Origin: Lepidurus packardi
Taxonomy: Eukaryota; Arthropoda; Branchiopoda; Notostraca; Triopsidae
Reading direction: 5' to 3'
Assembly (NCBI GenBank): GCA_023053545.1
Contig: JAKZAN010000005.1
Coordinates: forward strand, 1,302,001 to 1,366,000
DNA: 64,000 nucleotides
Part shown: positions 53,502 to 64,000 of the stretch, in pieces
Layout of the letters: every line of letters begins with the position of its first letter
Position numbering within the stretch: position 1 is the first letter of the stretch
Notes under the pieces: model-generated
What the model saw: only the letters and a program-made list of their open reading frames with translations
What the model was told of the DNA's origin: nothing
Database searches by the model: none
Translations under genes and position numbers: made by a program

Positions 53502-56500
53502 ATGAAGATCACACCCACTAAGGAAGTGATCCATGTGAAGCAAGAAGAAGCCCCGTCAAGTCCCAACCCGGCTAACAGTGAGCCACCCAGTCAAAGCTTT
53601 AAACATGAACGCCAGTGCCATTCTCCCACCGAAACCTCAATGGTTCCTAACGTCATCTCTAGTCAGCAAGTTAGTACCATCACTACCGCCGAGGAACAAC
53701 AGCAACAACAACGCCTACAGCAGGAACAGCACCAAAGTACCGAAACCCACCATCATAACCATCAGCAAGATCAGCAGCAGCAAGAACCCATGGCTGAAGG
53801 TTACTCGTATTCCAATGCCCAATCCACCAACGAAGAGAGCTTACAGGATAACGCGAGCAACTACAGGGCCATCGACATGTCCCACACTCCCGAGTCGGTG
53901 GCGCACCAACTAGCGCTGAATAGGTACAACGAGTCAATACCCGAAGCGGACTCTCGTCACAGCTTACGAGCCTACTTTGAACAGCAAGGCAGTATCGCGG
54001 CTCAAGAAGAAGCCCTGCACCGCGAACACCATGAAGATCATCACGTGGGTAATGCTGGTTCAACCGTATCCTCCTTAGCGAACTTCCCGATTCGCCCAGC
54101 GTTACATGCCGAGGAGAACCTACGCGATGTTTTCCAATTACGTTATGTATCCGTGCCTGACGGCGAAGGCCAGCACCGTCCAGACCTCCACCACTATCCT
54201 AGCACTGAAGTACTAGAAGGACAACCTTTACATCGCAGCCAGCGTGAGGAACTGATCACTCTTCATGTTACCCGTCATCCAGAGATGGAGCTCATCAACC
54301 ACGAGATGTATCCTAATACACGCTACCACAGCTACGACCCGCTCTCAACAGAAGGCACTGGTCACTCCCCGCCTTCCTACAACGAAGCGACGGGGACGGC
54401 TGAAGGGAATGAGCTTTCAGTCGTTAACTTGAAGACGATGACGGCTGCCGACTCGCAGCATCAGCACCCGAGTCCCAGGCATTACAACCCCTTGTCGACG
54501 GATCCTATGTCCGCGGCGTTGCTGAGCGGCCTCGAGTCAGCCGACGGCTCGGGCGTGCCCTTTGTCCATGGTCCGGCATCTGGCGCCGCCACGCTTACCA
54601 ACTATACGTCTTACGGAACGCATCAGTCGCTAGCGGCTCATAGCGGCGGAACAGGGAACTCGCCCGACACGAGCTATTTCCAAATCAAAGAGCCTTACCT
54701 AAACTTCAATCCCAAACTGGAAGGGTCTCTTCTCAACAAAGACGCGACTTTCCACGTGACCTCCAAGTACCATAGCGGAGGTGCGCATGTCTACTCGGCC
54801 ATGTCGCCGCCTGCGTACGAAGTCCAGCTGTACCCAGCGACCTCCAATTACTACAACATGACCTCACAGTCCCCTGCTGCCACCTCCCGGAATGATACTC
54901 TAAACTGGTCAGCTGCCACGGCGCCTGCGTTAGACTACGGTTCCCTCAACTACGGCAACTACAATGCACCGCATATTCTAAACCTTGAACCCAGCACGGG
55001 TACGGGCGATATCAAGCCTTTACCTTCCATGTCCAGCCACCATCCCAGCAGCTTGGGTGCCGGAAGTAGCTCGAGCGCATCCGGGTACAACAACAGTTAC
55101 CAGTACTCCGCACCCAATTCGTCTTGGGGTACTGTGTACGGGGATGGTACTATCATGTACCATGGTGAAAACTTCCGCAAAGTAGAGCCAGGTAAAAAAT
55201 AAATAAAAAGAGGAAAAAACAAATAAATTTTTTATGTATAATGAATGATTCTACCTTCTTTGCATGCTCAGAGGACTTGCCTTACTTGGAAGGGCGAGAA
55301 TGTGTCAACTGCGGAACCATTTCCACTCCTCTTTGGCGTCGGGATGGCACGGGACACTATTTATGCAACGCTTGCGGGTTGTACAACCGAATGAATGGCA
55401 TTAATCGTCCCTTACTGCGCACACAACCGCCTAAACGTCCTCCTACTGGCATGGCTGTAAGTTTGGTCTGTCGAGAGAGAACGTAGCTTCTATTAAGTTT
55501 TTTTTTTTTTTTAAAAAAGTCGAAATCTTACGTGAATTTTTAAACTCGAGTTTGAAGATTGAAATCTGCAATCTCAATTGACTCTCGTAGTATAAATACC
55601 AATCAATTTTGATAGACGGCATTCGATTTTAATCATCAGATGCGGGCTGTCACAATTTGTCTGCTTAACATACAATTTGTATAAAAATTACAGTTTTTAA
55701 ACATAGAAAACCAAAAAATGAAATACAAATACTAAAAAATGATACACGAACCAACAAGAATTTAAACAAATTAATCTTATGAAATTATTAAGATGACTAT
55801 TATGAAATAGTCATCTTAATCCCGTAAAGCTTAGCTTTGGACACCCAAGCTAGCACAAGATGGCGCGAGAGTGCTTTGCATGGGTGTAAGTGTCCGTGCA
55901 ATGCCTCTGCGCGTGACACTGGCAAAGCAGAAGAATTTTCTAACCAAATGCATGATTTGCATGAAATTCTTCGTGAAAGTACACTAAAAATAACGTGTAA
56001 GGCATGACTATTAAAAACATCTACAACTTGATTCTTTGTGAGAAATTAAGTTGGATTTATTTCAATTTTGGGCCAACATGAAACCAGGAAAAAAATTGTC
56101 AATCCTTTCAAATGACTATTCCCTAAATTCCTGCCTTAAAGATTTCGTAAAAATCTCTTTTACTTTGTACATAAAGATTGTTAAATGCTCAAATAAATAC
56201 TCAAATTTTCTTGCCCTTTTTTGGTTTAGTCTGGAAGCCGCCGAGCTGGATTGACTTGCTCCAATTGCTCCACCTCCACCACTACTTTATGGCGGCGTAA
56301 TGCGCAAGGCGAACCCGTTTGCAACGCCTGCGGATTGTACTACAAACTACATGGGGTAAAAAAAAATGTCTGACCGTGCCGTCCTTGCCTAAAAAGGAAC
56401 AATAAAACAAATCACTTCTTGTTTTGTGAAACTGTACGTCCCTTCCGTCTAATGCAGCTTATAAGCCTATCCATCAAAAGCTCTTGGAATGCCCCAAACC

Positions 56501-59098
56501 TATATCCCAAAGTGAAAAAGAACAACAGAAAGCATTTAGGAGCGACCAAAAACCTTTTCCTAACCAAGCAATATAAGAAGCCCACCTTTTATTTTAAAAA
56601 AAAAGAAAAAAAAAAGTAAGACATTGAGTCGGAAAAGAAAAAGCTTTCAAGTACTTGTTGTCCTCCGTCGTGGTTCTTGCCGTGTCCATTGGCACTGGGG
56701 TGGGCCCAGTTATACATAGAGTAGTATAATAGGGACCCTTCTAGCTGTGGCGTCGCTTCACCTCATTTGCATGTCTAAGTAGTCTTGAAAAGATTCGATG
56801 CGGCTTGCCCATATCGCCGGATGGCATCGTCTTCCGGACTGGCACCGGCTAATTACTCCATCATGAAACAATGGGCCAACAAGAAGGCAACAGTATCTAT
56901 CCCCCCCAACGGTGGGCTTTTTCTTTTTTGTCTCTTTTTCTGAAGCTAGTTACGCCACAATTCTGTTTTTTCTTTCTCTCGCCATACAGCAAAGCGAGGT
57001 TTTTACACTTTAGTGAAAAAGCTCGAAAAGCGAAGGAGACTTTTTCAACAGGTTAGTATCAACGTGTGAGATGCTATAAAGGCACTATACCTGAGCGATG
57101 GGGTTGACCAAGCGGTCGACGCACACTTTTAAGAGCCCAAAGTGGGTTCCCATGTTGCCTATGCCAAGGCCATCCATAACCGGACGATGCTGAGGGAGAC
57201 TCGGGAGACAGCACACACACACACATAGCCTACACACAAACATAGATACACATACTAACTCTTTTTGTCTGGGCGGGTGCGGGTGGCTTTTTTCTCTGTC
57301 TTGGGGAACATTTTCTTGCAACACTAGACACTACGCAAACCCCAACACTCTAGTCATTTTTTATTTTAGAATATTTATCATTTTTTTAGAGTTTTTGTTT
57401 ACAATATTTTATTGGCACGCATGTAGCGCACCAGCTAATTCTAAGGGGAGTTCTAATATTCTTATGTTAGTCTTTAAAATTTCCGTATTAAAGTGCTTCT
57501 ATAAATTATTGGTATGATTATCTTTACCCTGTACTTAGCCATTCGTTTATACGAACTAGCACTAAGCAGGAAAACTAGGTAAACCTTCAGTTTTTTAGAA
57601 TAATAACCGGCGTAGCCTTTTGCCATTTGATTTTTACATAACATGACTAGGGTGGGGCTAAATTACTGGGGGGAGGAAGGGTAGAAGGTAGGGTACTAGG
57701 TAAACCTTATATTAAATGTACTATATTGTAATTATTATTTTTCGTTTCAATTGCGCACTCAATTTTTATACCCAATTCCTCATCCCAACCCTTTTACAAA
57801 GAAATAGCTTAGACCAAGAAGTCGTCTTAAAAAAAATCGATTTTCTAATTGAAAACGCCCTTTAGGTAATATCTTATTTGTAATACGACACCTTCCAAAT
57901 TCCAAGTTTTGTGTGATAACATTCCTAAGTGTATCGTCATTTTACCATTTCCTTATTGACTATATAAATGGCATAACCTGCACTGAAAAAAAAAATAACT
58001 CAAAATACGGTATACGTATATTTGGGCCTTTTTATGCCCATCTAAAGTTATACACTTATCTAAGGTTACAATACAGAATTGAAGGGTATTTTCCCTTCAC
58101 ATTTTCCCAGTAATAATATTTACAAATTGGAACACCGAATTAAGATTCATTGTAAAAATGTATAAACACAGTGGGCGCCGCTTATTATATCATTGGTTAT
58201 TAGACTCAGCCGCTGAATAGAATCAATATTGTGAATCAATTCACTTGACAAATGGATCGCCGTAAGCGGCACCTACTGCACTATTATATAAAAAGAAGAT
58301 AGGTACATCGCTACAGATTGTAATTTTGAACATAAACTGAAGGGAAAAATTGTTTACTGTTTCATTGTTTATTGTTCCCTGTTTACCATCTAAATTTTTA
58401 CTGAATGTCCCTCCTCATTCTAAATTACCTAAGCCAACAAGAAAAACTTTACTCAATTTGTCATTTCGCTTCAGGTAAATCGTCCACTGGCCATGAAGAA
58501 AGACGGAATTCAGACACGTAAACGCAAACCTAAAAGCTCCAGCACCAATGACAAATCAGCCAAAGGAACAGGTATTAAACCTATGCTCCCGTAACTATGC
58601 AATCTATCTCTCTATCTCTAAATCCAAGAACTTTTGACACTTGGATTCGTAAAAAGGCAGGAAAAAATTAGAAAAATTCATGAAAAATATCATAGGGGCT
58701 AAAGCGAGTGCCATGACCTATGAACTGAAAACGGAAATGGGCCACATGCACGACCTCAATGCTAGTATGCAAATGAGTGCTTCTTCTCCTGGCGCCTCGG
58801 CAGTGATTCACTACACTCCCGCTGTGACCAGTATGGAAGGCCTGAGTATGAGCCCCGGGAATGCTGGTGGTACCAAACATCATTCAGGCGTGCCCTCACC
58901 TTTGACTCTACCTTCCAGTAGCATGCTCAATCGCCACATCAGCAAGTAAAACAGCCTTAATCGAATCCAAACTTGTATCAAGTACTTATTTCCCGTTCTC
59001 ATTGTTTCAGCTTGCCACCCCTTGATTCAACGTTAACCGTCACTGTCCCGCGTCCGTCACCTTTGCATGGAAAGCCCTTACTTCGGGACGACGAATGA
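53502..59098 (+). CDS. GATA-type transcription factor B (GATA4/5/6 class), 811 aa, 6 exons
   Basis: Exons: 53502-55191, 55272-55456, 56230-56355, 58475-58571, 58696-58945, 59011-59098; 2436 nt in frame. Exon 1 is unusually long (563 codons), rich in Gln, His, Ser, Thr and Pro with a Gln run near residues 66-75 and a VKQEE sumoylation-like site near the start; it must carry the activation region. Finger 1 (~574-598) is [20 protein letters not shown] and finger 2 (~635-659) is [20 protein letters not shown], followed by [20 protein letters not shown]. The RKRKPK tail again marks GATA4/5/6. Finger 2's basic tail is split by a 2.1-kb phase-0 intron after YYKLHG. The start codon chosen is the first ATG; an in-frame GTG opens a further 35 codons. 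A possible poly(A) signal lies at 59674. Confidence 0.95.
55787..55820. repeat. 14-bp perfect hairpin
   Basis: ATTAAGATGACTAT (55787-55800), loop TATGAA, ATAGTCATCTTAAT (55807-55820), directly beside repeat S copy D in a GATA B intron. Confidence 0.75.
55822..55915 (-). repeat. Dispersed 90-bp repeat S, copy D (opposite strand)
   Basis: On the plus strand: AAAGCTTAGCTTTGGACACC, CAAGATGGCGCGAGAGTGCT and TGCCTCTGCGCGTGAC. Reversed, it aligns end to end with copies A-C (GCGCAG.GGCAT, AGCACT..CGCGCCA, AGCTTGGGTGTC.AAGCTAAGC). Confidence 0.7.
57212..57235. repeat. Short CA microsatellite
   Basis: CACACACACACACA-type run within the 2.1-kb GATA B intron. Confidence 0.6.
58169..58278. mobile_element. 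Mariner-like MITE M, copy 1 (110 bp)
   Basis: Terminal inverted repeats CAGTGGGCGCCGCTTA and TAAGCGGCACCTACTG (14 of 16 paired). Interior GAATAGAATCAATATT-like sequence is shared in part, in inverted orientation, with copy 2. Flanks read CA on both sides. In the GATA B intron. Confidence 0.7.
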
Positions 59099-61217
59099 AT
59101 CAACTTAATTTGCAATCATTGTATTGCCCATTTCTTCATTAGGACATGCAATGTCTGGAAACCCATAGATTCCCCAAATCAGCACAGGGATTTTTCTACT
59201 TAACCGTGTTTGACTTCTATTTAAAAAAAAATTGCTCAGACCTAGTCTTGGTTATCTATTCCATATTCTTCGTGCCAAATACGCAGACGCAGGAGAAAAA
59301 CAAAATGGGTGCTGTATCCTAAACAAGTGAAACTATTTCCAGACCGGGTCAAGTGTTCAGAATGGCAGCTGCGACAATTATGAACTAAACTTCCTATTCG
59401 GGGACTTAAAACAGCGACTTGATTTCAGTCTTTCGTACTCGAGCTATTTCTGCCACTGAAATAGAACTGTATTCTTCCGACGTAGAGCTTCAATAGTGTA
59501 TGCCCTTTCGTGTTGGTTTTAGATGGTAATAATGCGACCAAAATTTGTTGACCTAGTCTTGTACTATAAAAAAGTTGAACGGTTATTATTATCATTATGG
59601 TGAAAATGTCAGGAACATACAAAGAAAAACAAAGAGCCCCAAATGACAAGTGGGAAATGGAAAATTCTGGTGAAATAAAATCCATTAAGGGAAGTTTTGG
59701 AAATGACTTTTAGGGGGGGGAAGGGACAGCAAATAATATGCTAATGGTGTGTGTTCGTTTTCTTTCCGAGTTTCCTTGGCTTTAATCGTTTTCCGAAGAG
59801 CTTGTCATGAGCTTGGCACACGCAAAGTCAACCTATTCCATCAAGAACTCGTGCCATTACAAGTTAAGTCGTCAACCCAACAAAATGGCGGACCGTTCCA
59901 GGGTCCAGGATCTGCGAAAGGTATATCCAGCATTCCTTAACGCCCAATATTGAGTTGGCGGATCCGAAAGAGTGTTCTATACCTTTGAAAGCAAAAACAA
60001 ATAAAAAGTCAAGCAGAAAAAGAAACTAGCCACTTTTTTGAATGTAAAACGATCTGTAAAGTGCCAATCTAAAGAACCCATCTGACGAGAAGCCAAGCAT
60101 GTTAAGGGTGCTTTCGGGGTCTTAATGACTAGCGAACCCCAAGGGTAGCATCTTCGTTACGTTTACGTGTTACGTGTGTCTACAGCTTTTTTTTCATCCA
60201 GGTTGAGCTGCATAGGACAGGAGGATTGGATGCCAAGAATGAAAATTCCCCTCCACGTCAAGCTCTCCGTGGCCAATAGCACGCGTCTGGCATGGGCTCG
60301 GGTTCCCCAATCCTCACGCAAAGAGGGACGCTTAGTGACTAGGGACTAGCTCCTCCCTTCGGCTGGTCTGCAGGAGGGAACGAAAAAGAGGGCCATGTGC
60401 GGGGGAAAAGCAGCTTTTTGAATATGGTGTCGAATCCCTGGGGAGCAGTCGTATGTGAGAATACGGGCACAGGAGAAGAGCTGTCCAGCACTTTGCATCA
60501 ACACTTGTTTTTCTTCTGCCAATATAGGCCTGAGTGAGCTCAAATAATACCCAAAAAGACTAAGGGCACTGGTAAATTCCCGTACAAAGTTGCCAGGATA
60601 TTGCCTAACTGGAATACAAAAAAAGTGCGTTGGGTTTCGGACCATAACCAGGTAAATATAGACGATCCCGATCCCGAAGCCGAAGACGAAGACGGGACTG
60701 GAACTACAATTGTTTACAAACCGAAGAGTAAGAATTTCAGTTTTCAAATTCACGGAGAAATCTGTTCTTTTTAAATGACTTAACTTGGCTAATTCTAGAG
60801 AGGAAAGCGAAACTTTAACGAAGAGCTTACTATTTGATTTATTACTTAGTAGCTTAATAGCTACTACGTTACTTAAATAGCTTAAGATTGGCGCTAATAT
60901 GACCTGAGTCAAATCCGAGTAAATTATTTTAATAGTTCATATATGGCCATCATTTTACAAAAACGGATACACTGAACCCAATGGTTCCATTTGTAACTAA
61001 GTTTGGCTAAAGAAAAGTCTCATGCACGTCGGATCGAGGAAAAAAAATGCTTACAAACTCAAAAAACTCCAGTGTTTGCAAATTCCAGAACATTGGTAAA
61101 CTTCTAACGGAATGTACATCTAAAAAGTATAATAAATATATTTAGCTATAATGTTAGACTATTACTAATGATAAAAAAGTGCTTTGAAATTCGGTCTCTA
61201 TATTCCAATATTTTATA
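59099..61217. other. 3' flank of GATA B and non-coding stretch
   Basis: No further gene supported. Contains GATA B 3' UTR with AATAAA at 59674. A 188-codon minus frame at 60346-60912 has hydrophobic patches but no domain I know, and no splice context; not called. Confidence 0.4.
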
Positions 61218-61860
61218 CAGTAAGTGCCGCTTATTGTAATCCCATGTGTCAAATGAATATGGCTTCTATTCAGCGACTGATTCTAACGGTGAACGACGAT
61301 CATAATAAGCGGCGCCTATTGTAATTCCGACAAGTTTCGGAACAGCCTAACTGTGCAATTTCCTAACGTTGGTATAGGACCGAGGAACCGAGTTTCAAAC
61401 CCACTTGTAAAACACAACTACGGAACAGGTATCGAATTGATATGCCTTGGACAAGCATGAGTGACGATCGATGGTCCATTTCAGATACAAACGTCAAGTC
61501 CTAAGCTTACACACCGAGTACACGGACTATGCAAAATGGAGCAGTTAAAAAACGGAACTTATTCCCGTAATTTCAGTTTCCAACCAATAAGAGATTATTT
61601 GGGACAAAAAGGCTACAGATTTGTAACGAACCTATTTCATTTTCTGAAGTTTCAAGTTTCCTAATGTAACTTGTTTTCATGTTTTACCAGCTCTAAAACT
61701 CAAGTGCTTGCAAGTTTCGCAAGGCAGGACTGGCGAACATCAGGACAGGACAACTTGTAACGTGACGTACACATAGTTTAATTATAATGTTAGCCTACTA
61801 CTAATGATAAAGTAAGTGCTTTCAAAATCGGTCTCTATAGGGCAATACCACAGTTTATAG
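61140..61860 (+). repeat. Pair of ~80-bp direct repeats
   Basis: TATAATGTTAG.CTA.TACTAATGATAAA then AGTGCTTT.AAA.TCGGTCTCTATA occurs at about 61149-61205 and again at about 61785-61840. The first copy ends next to MITE M copy 2, which is absent from the second. Confidence 0.6.
61218..61321. mobile_element. Mariner-like MITE M, copy 2 (104 bp), TA target sites
   Basis: Termini CAGTAAGTGCCGCTTATT and AATAAGCGGCGCCTATTG; flanked by TA at 61216-61217 and 61322-61323, as expected for Tc1/mariner-type insertion. Too short to encode a transposase. Confidence 0.75.
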
Positions 61861-62815
61861 GTTTCACAGTACACAGGTTAACATTGGAAAATACCCTTGT
61901 TATACTGCGAAATTATCTACTGTGCCAATAGTTTCACTCTATTAAAACGTCTATATTACAGAATAGAGAATTTCACGGTAATCTTACAGCGTAGAGTTCG
62001 AGAACCATCGATCGTAACCATTGATTTGCGTTAGCAAGATACCTACATCACCTAATCGGTTTCAAAGTAACCAGGAACTTTTAACGAAAGACGTTTTCCC
62101 CAATGTGGGATGAACACTTAAGCTAGTTCCGGTATCAATTAAGAAGTGGGTGAGAACCTTTCCCCCGTTTGAAAACCGGCGGATCTGCAAAGTCCCCAGT
62201 GAAAGAGTCTCCTGGTTTGCCAGCCAACGGAAAATAAGTGTCGCTCCACAGTTGAAAACAATCCATCATTAACTGTCGTCTCATTTCTCGCATGGTCTAC
62301 CAGTTAATTTCAGTTCAGGAGGTAAAATAAGAGCTTTTCCCACTGGCCTACCAGTTAGTGGACTGGAAAAGGCACACGAAGGGAACGCTCAAGATGTCCT
62401 TAAAGCTGTTGAGATGGTCTGTCGCGAGTCAAGAAGCTGCTGGCAATGTTAAAAGTTCGCACAGTTAAAAGCCACAGCAGCGTCCGCCAAGTCTGCTGAC
62501 AAATGATCCATGCCATTAAGCAAGGAATGCACTCCAAATAATGCAAATGACCCCACAAGCATTCACACAAAATTTGCTCATTATTCGCCTTACAACTATA
62601 CAGAAAACCTTCTATACTCTATAGTCTAACCTCTCTATACTCGAAACACAGGGAGCCAACTGCGCGAGGCTACTCGAAACGCGAGAAACGGAGATTGATG
62701 TTAACTTTAAAAAAGTAAAAATTGAGGAAAAGCGATAAACTCACAAAGAAACACAAAATGGCAAAATTATTTCTCCTCGGCATTACTTTATCGAATCTTT
62801 TAAGAAGAATTTTTA
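61861..62815. other. Non-coding stretch
   Basis: No gene or repeat recognised. Confidence 0.4.
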
Positions 62816-62817
62816 GG

Positions 62818-63063
62818 CTTGTTTTCCATGCTTAGGCATAGGAATATCGCCATTACTCCATTTCATTGTTACTAAGGTGTGGTTTCCGTACTAAAACATA
62901 GGAAAACCGCCCTTATTTCGGTTTATTGTTCCTAATGTCCTATTTTTAATGCTTAAACATTGGAATATCGCCCTTATGGCCAGTACATTGTTACTAAGGA
63001 CTTCTTTTCAATGCTTAAGCAATATCGCCCTTGCTAACATCCATCTCTGGATGTTACTAAGGT
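62818..63063 (+). repeat. Minisatellite, ~62-bp unit, four diverged copies
   Basis: Each unit has TTTCC/TTTTAATGCTTA..CATAGGAATATCGCC.TTA and ends TTGTTACTAAGG. Units start at about 62818, 62879, 62938 and 63001. Confidence 0.75.
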
Positions 63064-63225
63064 CTATTTTCTAAAGTTCTACTAGTCGAAAAAATGCTTC
63101 AAACACAGTACATTATTCTTAAGTTAATGTAGAAAAATGAAGTACTCGTATTAATCTCAACCTGTGTAGCTAAAAGTAAGAATGTGTTGGTAAAATTGAA
63201 GAGTTATCCTGCTTGCCTTTATTAC

Positions 63226-63321
63226 GCGCAGAAGGCATGCGCGCTCATACATACTAACCCCACGCCAAGCACTGCGCGCCGCCTCTCGGTGGCTGGATGT
63301 AACAATCTAAGCTAATACGGG
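63226..63321 (+). repeat. Dispersed 90-bp repeat S, copy C
   Basis: CGCGCAGAAGGCATGCGCGC, CCAAGCACTGCGCGCCGCCT and GCTGGATGTAACAATCTAAG match copies A and B in order and spacing. Confidence 0.75.
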
Positions 63322-64000
63322 AGCGTCTAAAAATTACCTAATTTAGCCATTGGCAAAGGCGAAAAATAAAGACAAGAATGCTGAAGCTTCACAGGTGGAG
63401 ACGCCTTGGCCTCTTCCACTAACATTTCTATTTCTGCCCCCGTCAGCGAAATGCGAAAGAGGCGTGCCTTGGTGACACGCGTATCTGACACCCCGCCAGA
63501 GCTCGTCTCTCGTCAACCTGAACCTCAAGTTATCAAGCCAAATTGTTAAGGTGCACGACAACTTCATTAAAACTTCACTGCGCGTCCTGACCAATTTTTC
63601 CTCTTTTTTCTATTATTTTTTTCACTCTTTTTTTTTTCTCAAAGAAACAGTAATATATGTCTATATTAAAAACGTATGGAAATAAGACATGCCTTCCCCC
63701 CCTTTTTTGCATCTCAAATTACTCTGTTGGGGCTCGGGTGACTGTTAAGGCAAGTTAACTCGGAAGTAAAAGCCACAGGATCCCACTGTATTACTGACAA
63801 GATGAGGCGGCGAATCTGACACCCTTTACTAATTAGGGAGCTGTGGACATGAAGATATAAAACCCCGTGGCTTCCTTCCCCCCAGCGGTTTTCCGAAAAA
63901 AGGTTTTGGAGCTTCAAAAAGCATGTGTGGAAAAAGACCGCAAGTTTAACCCTTAACCCAAATTTGAGTCCCTTGCAAAGGGTTCTAGTTTTCATGATCA
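63322..64000. other. Non-coding stretch to window end
   Basis: No gene supported. Open frames on the minus strand at 63343-63594 and 63714-63995 show no recognisable domain. Confidence 0.35.

Noticed and set aside
60346-60912. 188-codon minus-strand open frame
   Set aside because: Longest frame in its region but low-complexity hydrophobic patches only, with no recognised motif or promoter.

Overview
This is animal nuclear DNA, most likely from an arthropod with a fairly compact genome. Genes are split by short GT-AG introns. The glycogen phosphorylase protein reads closest, by eye, to insect and other invertebrate enzymes. Two GATA4/5/6-class factors lie head to tail, as in the clustered GATA factors of arthropods. 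I cannot name the species. Splice models were built by hand; for the five main multi-exon genes every exon phase adds up to an open frame ending at a stop.

Layout: 0-2.7 kb serine palmitoyltransferase subunit 2 (9 exons). 3.7-9.2 kb a reticulon with one long and two short alternative first exons. 10.3-17.2 kb glycogen phosphorylase (16 coding exons plus one duplicated alternative exon). 17.9-19.5 kb an RBM7/RBM11-like RRM protein. 19.5-33.3 kb has no gene I can support and holds repeats, hairpins and homopolymers. 33.5-34.7 kb is a TTAA-bounded, THAP-containing DNA transposon (Kolobok-like) with two converging truncated genes. A 100-N gap lies at 35.8 kb. 36.1-37.8 kb carries a diverged triplicated exon module on the minus strand. 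41.2-42.2 kb is a broken NACHT/NLR-type gene. 44.6-50.2 kb and 53.5-59.1 kb are the two GATA factors. 59.1-64 kb is non-coding and repeat-rich. All recognised complete genes are on the plus strand.

The housekeeping genes act in separate processes: sphingolipid synthesis, ER shape, glycogen breakdown and nuclear RNA decay. The two GATA factors look like an ancient tandem duplication; they share intron phases around the first zinc finger, but the upstream copy has lost the intron that splits finger 2 in the downstream copy.

Most notable: a mutually exclusive exon pair in glycogen phosphorylase, the internally deleted two-gene TTAA/THAP element, the minus-strand triplicated exon family, a near-perfect 29-bp-stem hairpin between the GATA genes, and a four-copy 90-bp dispersed repeat of unknown origin.
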